DNA of 60,396 nt from an uncultured Eubacteriales bacterium (GTDB lineage Bacteria; Bacillota; Clostridia; Oscillospirales; Oscillospiraceae), in the NCBI GenBank assembly GCA_958402445.1, contig CATXTO010000010.1, positions 1-60,396 of the forward strand. Direction: 5' to 3'. Position 1 is the stretch's first letter; each line of letters opens with the position of its first letter. The position numbers were made by a program, and so were the translations under genes. Shown here piece after piece: positions 49,765-57,600 of the stretch. Below the pieces are notes generated by a model that saw only the letters and a list, made by a program, of their open reading frames with translations, searched no databases and was not told where the DNA came from.

Positions 49765-52700
49765 CTATGGAATTTCAACTGGCTGCGGGGCTGTAGGGGC
49801 GGCCCGCGGAGGCTGGGCCTCCAGATTTTTCTTCGCCGTGGAGAGCATGAGCTTGATGCGGTTGAGCTGGTTGACCTCCGAGGCGCCGGGGTCGTAGTCC
49901 ACCGCCACAATGTTGGCCTGGGAAAAGGTCTTCCGCAGAAGCTTGATGACGCCCTTGCCCACCACGTGATTGGGCAGGCAGGCGAAGGGCTGAATGCAGA
50001 CGATGTTCGGGGCGCCGGAGTGGATCAGCTCCACCATTTCTCCCGTGAGGAACCAGCCCTCCCCGTACTGATTTCCCACGGATAAAAAGGGCTTGGCGAA
50101 CTCCGCCACCTGGGCGATGGGAATTGGGGCGGTGAACCGGCGGCTGGCCTTCAGCGCCTCGATGGCAGGCCGGCGGAGCCTGTAAATGGCCCGCACCGCA
50201 AAATCCCCCGCCTTGGCGCTGCGCCAGGTACCGCCTAAAAATTCGTGCTTATATCCGGCGTTGTAAACGCAGTAATTCAGGAAATCCATGAGGTCCGGCA
50301 CCACGGCCTCCGCGCCCTCCCGCTCCAGCAGGTCCACCAGGTGGTTGTTGGCCAAGGGCATGTACTTGACCAGAATCTCTCCCACCACGCCCACCCGGGG
50401 CTTGCGGAGGGATTCGTGGATGGGCAGCCGGTCGAAGTCCGCCACAATTTGCCGGCAGTATTTTTTAAACTCCCGCCCGGAAGCGCCGCCGGTCAGCGAG
50501 GCGATACACTTCTCCCGCCAGGCCGCGTGCAGAGCGTTGGCGCTACCGGGCTCCAGCTCATAGGGCCGGACCCGGTACAGGCACCGGAGGAACAGGTCCC
50601 CGTACACCAGGGCCCGCGCCGCGTCCAGAATCAAGGGCACGGAAAAGTGAAAACCGGGATTCTTCTCCATGCCGTTGGCGTTCAGGGAGATGACGGGGAT
50701 GTGGGACAGGCCCGCCTTGTCCAGCGCCCGGCGGATGAAGCCCACATAGTTGCTGGCCCGGCAGCAGCCGCCGGTCTGGGTCATAAGAACGGCCAGGCGG
50801 TTTGTGTCGTACTGGCCGGAGAGAATGGCGCTCATGATCTGCCCCACCACGGTGATGGAGGGGAAGCAGGCATCGTTGTTCACGAATTTCAATCCCGTGT
50901 CAATGGCGGTCCGGTTGTCGTTGTTGAGAATTTCCACCTGGTATCCATGGCGATGGAACACGGGCTCCAGCAAATCAAAATGAATGGGGGACATCTGGGG
51001 CGCGAGAATGGTCCAGTTCTCCCGGCGCATTTTCTCCGTGAAAACGGAGCGGTGGTATTGGGCCGGCGCTAAATGGGGCGTGATGCCCTGCCTGGCCCGC
51101 ATTTCGATGGCTGCCAGAAGGCTGCGCACCCGGATTCGGGCGGCGCCCAGGTTGGACACCTCGTCGATTTTCAGCACGGTGTACAGCTTGCCGCTGCCCT
51201 CCAATATCTCCGCCACCTGGTCCGTGGTCACCGCGTCCAGGCCGCAGCCGAAGGAGTTGAGCTGAATGAGCTCCAGGTCCTCGCGGGTGCGGACAAACTC
51301 CGCAGCCGTGTACAGCCGGGAGTGATAGACCCATTGGTCGTTGGTGCGCAGGGGCCGTTCCGGGGTGAAATCCACAGGGATGGCGTCCTCCGTGAGCACG
51401 GCAAGGCCGTAGGAGGCGATCATCTCCGGAATACCGTGGTGAATCTCCGGGTCCACGTGGTAGGGCCGGCCCGCCAGGACGATGCCCCGTCGGCCATTGG
51501 CCTCCATCCAGTTCAGCGCCTCCCGACCCTTGGCCCGGATGTCCGCTTTGGCCCTTTGCTGCTCGGCCCAGGCCTGCGCCACGGCCCGACGGGTGTCCGC
51601 CTGGGGAATATCCCAGGTTTCCCGGCAGAGACGCTCCAGACGGGCGGCGGCGGTTTTTTTGTCGGTCAGGGCGATAAAGGGCCGCAGGTAGGTGACTCCG
51701 CCCTCTGTCACCGCGTCCACGTTGTTTTTCAGATTTTCCGGGTAGGACACGACGATGGGGCAGTTGTAGTGATTTTGGGCGCCGGGGGTCTCCTGACGCT
51801 CATAGAAAACACAGGGATGGAAAATCGTCCGCACGCCCTGGTTCACCAGCCACTGCACATGACCGTGGGCCAGCTTCGCGGGGTAGCACTCGGACTCTGA
51901 GGGAATGGACTCCATGCCCAGCTCGTAAATGCCTCGGGTGGACAGGGGAGACAGCACCACAGTAAACCCCAGCGACCGGAAAAAGGTGGCCCAGAAGGGG
52001 TAGTTTTCATACAGATTCAGCACCCGGGGGATGCCGATTGTGCCCCGGGGCGCCTGGTCCTGGGGCAAGGGCGGGTAGTCGAACATGCGCTGGAGCTTGT
52101 AGGCCACCACGTTGGGCCCTTTGTCCTGCGGGGCGGCGGCGCCCAGCCCCTTTTCACACCGGTTTCCGGTGACGTGCCGCCGGCCCCCGGGAAACGTGTT
52201 GATGGTGAGCATACACCGGTTGGAGCAGCCGCCGCAGCGGGCGGTGGCGGTTTTGTATGTAAGGCGCAGAATCTCGTCAATGGAGAGCATGGCGCTGGGC
52301 TGCCCCTGGTATCGGTCTTTGGCGATTAGCGCCGCGCCGAAGGCGCCCATGATGCCGGCGATGTCCGGACAGGTGGCCTCCACCCCGGCGATGCACTCGA
52401 AGGCCCGAAGGACGGCCTGGTTATAGAAGGTGCCGCCCTGCACCACCACGTGACGGCCCAGTTCCCGGGCGTCCGCCAGCTTAATGACCTTGTACAGCGC
52501 GTTCTTAATGACGGAATATGCAAGGCCTGCGGAGATGTCCTGGACCGAAGCGCCTTCCTTTTGCGCCTGCTTCACATTGGAATTCATGAAAACCGTGCAG
52601 CGGGTGCCCAAATCAATGGGATTTTTTGCAAACAGAGCCTCCTTGGCAAATTCCGCCGCGCTGTACCCCAGGGAGCTGGCGAAATTTTCTAAGAAAGAGC

Positions 52701-54045
52701 CGCAGCCGGAGGAACAGGCCTCATTGAGCAAGATGGTGTCCACCGAGTGATTCCGAATTTTGATGCATTTCATGTCCTGCCCGCCGATATCCAGGACGCA
52801 GTCCACCTCCGGGTCAAAGAAGGCGGCGGCCCGGTAGTGGGCAATGGTCTCCACCTCGCCATCGTCCAGGAGAAACGCGGACTTTAAAAGGGTCTCGCCG
52901 TAGCCGGTGGAACACGCTCGCAGAATTTTGACCTCCGGCGGCAGGCGCTGGCCCAGTTCCCGCATGGCCTGCATGGCGGTTTGAATGGGGGAGCCCTGGT
53001 TGTTGGCGTAGAAGGACCAAAGCAGCTCTCCCTGCTCACCGACCAGGGCCAGCTTAGTGGTGGTGGAGCCTGCGTCGATACCAAGGTACGCGCCGCCCCG
53101 ATAGGCCGATAGAGAAGCTTTTTTTACCTGCGCCCGGCTGTGCCGGACCTGAAATGCGTCGTATTCCCGCGGGCTTTCAAACAGCGGCGGCAGGCGCTTG
53201 AGCTCAAAGGCAATCTCCACCCCCTGGCGGAGCTGCAAAATCAGCCGGTCCAACTCCACCGGCTGGCAGTCGCCGGCCTCCAGAGCCGCGCCCATGGCGG
53301 CGAACAAATGGGAGTTCTCCGGGTCCACGATGTGCTCCGGCGTCAGGTGCAGCGTGCGGATGAAGGCGTTTTTCAGCTCCGGTAGAAAGTGCAGCGGACC
53401 GCCCAAAAAGGCGACGCAGCCCCGGATGGGCTTGCCGCAGGCCAGGCCAGAGATGGTCTGGTTTACCACCGCCTGAAAGATGGAGGCGGCCAGGTCGGGC
53501 AGGGTTGCTCCTTCATTGATGAGCGGCTGAATATCGGATTTGGCAAAAACGCCGCAGCGGGCAGCGATGGGGTAAATCTCCTGATAGCGGGCGGCCTCCC
53601 GGTTAAGGCCCTGGGCGTCGGTCTGGAGCAAGGAGGCCATTTGATCGATGAAGGAGCCGGTGCCTCCGGCGCAGACGCCGTTCATCCGCTGCTCCAGACC
53701 GCCCCGGAAGTAGATAATTTTAGCGTCCTCGCCGCCCAGCTCAATGGCCACGTCGGTCTGAGGGGCGGCCTGTTCCAGGCTGGCGGCCACGGCCACCACC
53801 TCTTGGACAAAATCAATGCCCAGATGCTTGGCCAGATTGATGGAGCCGGAGCCGGTGATTTTAACCTGAAGCCGGCAGGGTCCCAGCTGGTCCCGGGCCT
53901 CCTGCAGCAGTTCCGCCAGGATCTGCTGGGTATGGGCCCGGTGTCGGCGGTATTGGCCGAATTGAATCCGGCCTTCTTGGTCCAGCACCACCAGCTTGAC
54001 CGTGGTGGAGCCGATATCAATCCCCGCGGGGAAACAGTTCAGCAT
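49765..54045 (-). CDS. Acyl-CoA dehydratase activase-type fusion protein (two BcrAD/BadFG domains, DUF2229, dehydratase-like C terminus)
   Basis: 1,426 residues from the ATG at 54045 (GAGG 8 bases upstream); the frame to 54300 crosses a repeat and is not needed. Two ASKHA ATPase modules: GIDIGSTTVKLVV (N terminus) with GGEDAKIIYF and CAGGTGSFIDQM, then GIDAGSTTTKLAL (~321) with DIGGQDMKCIKI and NEACSSGCGSFLENFA. The Cys residues in these loops suit an inter-subunit [4Fe-4S] cluster. A Cys-rich stretch near 600 (RCGGCSNRCMLT) precedes a DUF2229 region (~668) and a HgdB-like C-terminal domain (GGCCRASNYVGFIRRAL ~1090). Such proteins use ATP to drive one electron at low potential; the substrate of this stand-alone type is unknown. 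Confidence 0.93.
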   Translation of the reverse strand: MLNCFPAGIDIGSTTVKLVVLDQEGRIQFGQYRRHRAHTQQILAELLQEARDQLGPCRLQVKITGSGSINLAKHLGIDFVQEVVAVAASLEQAAPQTDVAIELGGEDAKIIYFRGGLEQRMNGVCAGGTGSFIDQMASLLQTDAQGLNREAARYQEIYPIAARCGVFAKSDIQPLINEGATLPDLAASIFQAVVNQTISGLACGKPIRGCVAFLGGPLHFLPELKNAFIRTLHLTPEHIVDPENSHLFAAMGAALEAGDCQPVELDRLILQLRQGVEIAFELKRLPPLFESPREYDAFQVRHSRAQVKKASLSAYRGGAYLGIDAGSTTTKLALVGEQGELLWSFYANNQGSPIQTAMQAMRELGQRLPPEVKILRACSTGYGETLLKSAFLLDDGEVETIAHYRAAAFFDPEVDCVLDIGGQDMKCIKIRNHSVDTILLNEACSSGCGSFLENFASSLGYSAAEFAKEALFAKNPIDLGTRCTVFMNSNVKQAQKEGASVQDISAGLAYSVIKNALYKVIKLADARELGRHVVVQGGTFYNQAVLRAFECIAGVEATCPDIAGIMGAFGAALIAKDRYQGQPSAMLSIDEILRLTYKTATARCGGCSNRCMLTINTFPGGRRHVTGNRCEKGLGAAAPQDKGPNVVAYKLQRMFDYPPLPQDQAPRGTIGIPRVLNLYENYPFWATFFRSLGFTVVLSPLSTRGIYELGMESIPSESECYPAKLAHGHVQWLVNQGVRTIFHPCVFYERQETPGAQNHYNCPIVVSYPENLKNNVDAVTEGGVTYLRPFIALTDKKTAAARLERLCRETWDIPQADTRRAVAQAWAEQQRAKADIRAKGREALNWMEANGRRGIVLAGRPYHVDPEIHHGIPEMIASYGLAVLTEDAIPVDFTPERPLRTNDQWVYHSRLYTAAEFVRTREDLELIQLNSFGCGLDAVTTDQVAEILEGSGKLYTVLKIDEVSNLGAARIRVRSLLAAIEMRARQGITPHLAPAQYHRSVFTEKMRRENWTILAPQMSPIHFDLLEPVFHRHGYQVEILNNDNRTAIDTGLKFVNNDACFPSITVVGQIMSAILSGQYDTNRLAVLMTQTGGCCRASNYVGFIRRALDKAGLSHIPVISLNANGMEKNPGFHFSVPLILDAARALVYGDLFLRCLYRVRPYELEPGSANALHAAWREKCIASLTGGASGREFKKYCRQIVADFDRLPIHESLRKPRVGVVGEILVKYMPLANNHLVDLLEREGAEAVVPDLMDFLNYCVYNAGYKHEFLGGTWRSAKAGDFAVRAIYRLRRPAIEALKASRRFTAPIPIAQVAEFAKPFLSVGNQYGEGWFLTGEMVELIHSGAPNIVCIQPFACLPNHVVGKGVIKLLRKTFSQANIVAVDYDPGASEVNQLNRIKLMLSTAKKNLEAQPPRAAPTAPQPVEIP

Positions 54046-54276
54046 TGCGAAAACCTCGTTATCTCTATTTTCATTATGAAATCTTACAATTATAAAGTAT
54101 AGCATGTTGCGCCCCGATTGCAACATGGCAATTTCTTTAAGAAACTGAAAATTTTTCCCCCTATTTCCGAACCTGGGAGCGCAGCCGGCGTCTATGAGAG
54201 TTCCACTGGCGGTTTGGCTGTGGGGGGCAGCCCGGGGGCGTGCAAGCAGCCCTAGCAGGGTGAGACCTGGAATCGG

Positions 54277-54310
54277 GGGATGTAGGGGCGTGCGAAACAC
54301 GCCCTACGAG
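54277..54310. repeat. Palindromic repeat unit upstream of the activase gene
   Basis: A degenerate single unit: GGGGCGTGCGAAACACGCCC near 54286. Elsewhere in 54046-54479 I see no gene and no further repeats. Confidence 0.5.
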
Positions 54311-54479
54311 GTTAAAGCAGCCATCCATCTGTACGGGTAAGAGGGACCCATTCGGCCATTTTGTACGCCTGGGAAAACCAAAGAAAACTTTGCTCAAATT
54401 GCTTATGTGAAACGTGCATAAATTGAGATATCATCGTGCATGCAAATGGACGAAAGGTAAAAAATTGGAAATAATTTGA

Positions 54480-54616
54480 TTGACTTTTTAAGAAAAGAGA
54501 TATATAAATAAAATGTACATAAAAGCGCGCGAGGACTTGCGTCATGGCGCACGAATGAAAGTGCCGATAAAGTGCCCATGCCGTAGTCCCCAAGGGAAAA
54601 TGAAAGGAGCATATGC
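54480..54616 (+). promoter_or_regulatory. Promoter and leader of the second subtilase gene
   Basis: TTGACT (54480-54485), 17 bases, TATAAA (54503-54508) in an A/T-rich block. The leader to the ATG at 54617 is about 100 nt and includes AAAGGAG 7 bases before it. Confidence 0.75.
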
Positions 54617-57600
54617 ATGAAACACACGTGGAAAAAAAGTCTGGCCTTCCTACTGATGCTGGTGCTGCTGTTGCAGCTTCTGCCAATGGGAGTCCTGGCT
54701 GCCGAACCCTCCGGCACGCCTGTGGGCGATGTGATTAACGTCGGACCTGCGGACGCAAGCACAGAGCTGTTGTCCAGCTCAATCTCGGATAAAAAAACCG
54801 ACGTGCAGATAGACGTCGGGGAGGAAGTAAACTTTTTGGTAGAACTGGAGGCAAAACCCCTGATTTCCTATCTGGGCCAGGGTTATGACTCCACGGAGGA
54901 GTTGCTGACCTCCGACACCACCGCCCAGCGGACGGTGAGCAGCGCCCAGGCGAAGGTGAGCCGGGCGATTCAGGCCTTGGATGATGTGGAAATCATGGAT
55001 ACATATAGCCTGCTGCTCAACGGTTTTGCGGTCAAGGCCCCCTATGGTCAAAAGAGCGCCATCGCAGCCATACCCGGGGTTCGGGCCGTAGAGCTGGCGC
55101 AGTCCTACGAGCGGCCAGTGGTGACCGATGAAGAGACGGCTCAGCCCTACCTCCACACCAGCGGCGACTTGGTGCATGCCTCTAAGGACTACACGGGCAG
55201 CGGCATCCTGGTCGGCATTCTGGACACGGGCCTGGACAAGACCCATGAGGCCTTTGCCACAATGCCCGAGACCCAGTCCATGACCAAGGACCGGGTGCAG
55301 GAGGCCCTGGACAACCTCAACTTCCACGCCCAGGGCACGGCGGATCAGATGTATGTCAGTGGAAAGGTCCCCTATTCCTTTGACTATGCGGATGAGGATA
55401 CCGACGTCACCGACATTGAGGGGCACGGCACTCACGTGGCGGGTATCGTCGCCGCCAACTGCGAGAATCTCACCGGCATGGCGCCGGACGCGCAGCTGGC
55501 CATTTTCAAGGTCTTCTCCGATACGGAGAGCGGCACCTCGGACGTTTGGACGATGCCGGCTCTGGAAGACGCGGTGAAACTGGGCGTGGACGTGATCAAC
55601 ATGAGCCTAGGCCTGGCCTGCGGCTTCAGCTCTGAGGGGCAGATCATGGACCGGGTGTTCAGCCGGGTCGAGGACGCGGGTATTGTCCTGATGGTCTCCG
55701 CCGGCAACGACAGAAACTCCAACGAGAACCAGCCCTACGGGCGGCGTGCTTTGGCGGAAAACCCCGACAACGCCATCGTTGGCTCTCCCTCCACCTCGGA
55801 CGCTGCGCTGTCGATTGCCTCTGTGGAAAATACGAAGAAGTACATCTCCTTCTTTCAGGTGGAAGGGGAAAAGATTGAATTCGCCGATCCCAACAAGGGC
55901 TCGGATCTGTCGTTTGAGAAGCTGAACGGCACCTATACCTTTGTGCCGATCCGCAATTATGGCGCCGACGCCGATTATGTCGGCATGGACGTCCAGGGCA
56001 AGGTTGCTCTGGTGATGCGGGGCTCGTTGTCCTTCCCGGAGAAGGAAGCGGCCGCAAAAAAGGCCGGCGCCATCGCCATGGTGGTGTACGACAACGCGCC
56101 GGGGGACCTCACCAATATGCAGGTCGACGGTCTGCTCCCCTGCTGCTTCATTTCTCAGGCGAATGGAAACAAAATTAAATCCGCCTCGCCGAAGACCCTG
56201 ACGGTTACACCGGATATGCTGGGCTTCTTTGACAATGATTTTGCAGGGCAGATGTCCAGCTTCTCCTCCTGGGGCCCGCGGCCGGACCTGGCGCTGAAGC
56301 CTGAGATCACGGCCCCTGGCGGCCACATTTATTCCTCTCTGCCGGGCGGCGGATACGGCGACGCCAGCGGCACGTCCATGGCCTCTCCCCATATGGCGGG
56401 CATCGCCGCGGGCGTGCGGCAGTACATCAACAGCGTGGAGGCGTTCCAGGACCTGAGTTCGTACCGAAAGGGACAGCTGGCCAACGCCCTGCTCATGAGC
56501 ACCGCCGCGCCGATTGAAGATCCGGACGGCATCCTCTACAGTCCCAGAAACCAGGGCGCAGGTCTTGTAAACATGGAGGCCGCTCTGAAGACCAAGGCGT
56601 ACCTGACGAACATTGACGGCGACATCGCCAAAGGAGAGCTAGGCAGCTCCGAAACCGGCAGCTTTACCTTCTCCTTCTTTGTCAACAACTTCAGCGACAA
56701 GACTTTGAGCTATCACGTCGATACCGCCGTGCTGGCGCCCCAGTCCTATGTGGAGGAAAATGTGACCTTCATGTCGGATCAGGAGCGGAAGCTTGCCGCG
56801 GAAGAGTATACCCTGTCCTATTCCGGCGGCGTGGATGAGACCGGAAAGATCACCGTTGCCCCCGGCGGCAGAGCCCGGGTCACGGTGCAGGTAGCATTGA
56901 CCAAGGCCGGCCAGGACAATCTGGCCGCGTTCCCCAACGGGATTTATCTGGAGGGCTTTGTGTCCCTGGATCCCCTGGACGAGGGCGGCGTGACCCTGGG
57001 CGTACCCTTCCTGGGTTTCTACGGGGATTGGTATGAGGCCCCGGTCCTGGAGCCCACCGCCTATGAAACGGGCAGGCAGGCCATCACGGACACCACAAAG
57101 CTGGGCCTGTTCGGCTATTCGGATGGCAAGGGCTTTCTCCTGGGGGCGGATGCGGTCACGGGACAGTATAAATCCCAATACCTGCTGGTCTCCACGAAGT
57201 ACTGCTTGAATTACGGGGTTTCCCCGCTGCTGCAGCAGCTCCGGAACGCCAGATATGTGGAGTTCACGGTGACCAAGGACGACACCGGCGAGGTGTATTA
57301 CACCAATACCATTGAAAACGCGTATAAGTCCTTCTGGTACCCCAACGTCGGCATGTTCTACTACAATGTAGACCAAACCATGTGGGACCTGACCTGCGAT
57401 TACGGAAACAATGCCTTTGGTCCCGTGCCGGACGGCGCTTACACCTACTCGGTGAAGGCCTGGGCCGACGGCGCGCCGGAGGATACCTTTGACACTTTCT
57501 CTCTGCCCATCGTGGTTGACAGCGAAGCGCCTGAAATCGTGAAGTACAGCGTAGTAGAAGAGGAAGGCGTTAAGTACCTGGACTTGACAGTCCGCGACAA

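Noticed and set aside
50245..51072. 275-codon plus-strand frame (and neighbours at 51073-51900 and 53389-54102)
   Set aside because: Antisense to the activase fusion, which has clear motifs throughout; the plus-strand translations are low-complexity Gly/Val/His-rich.
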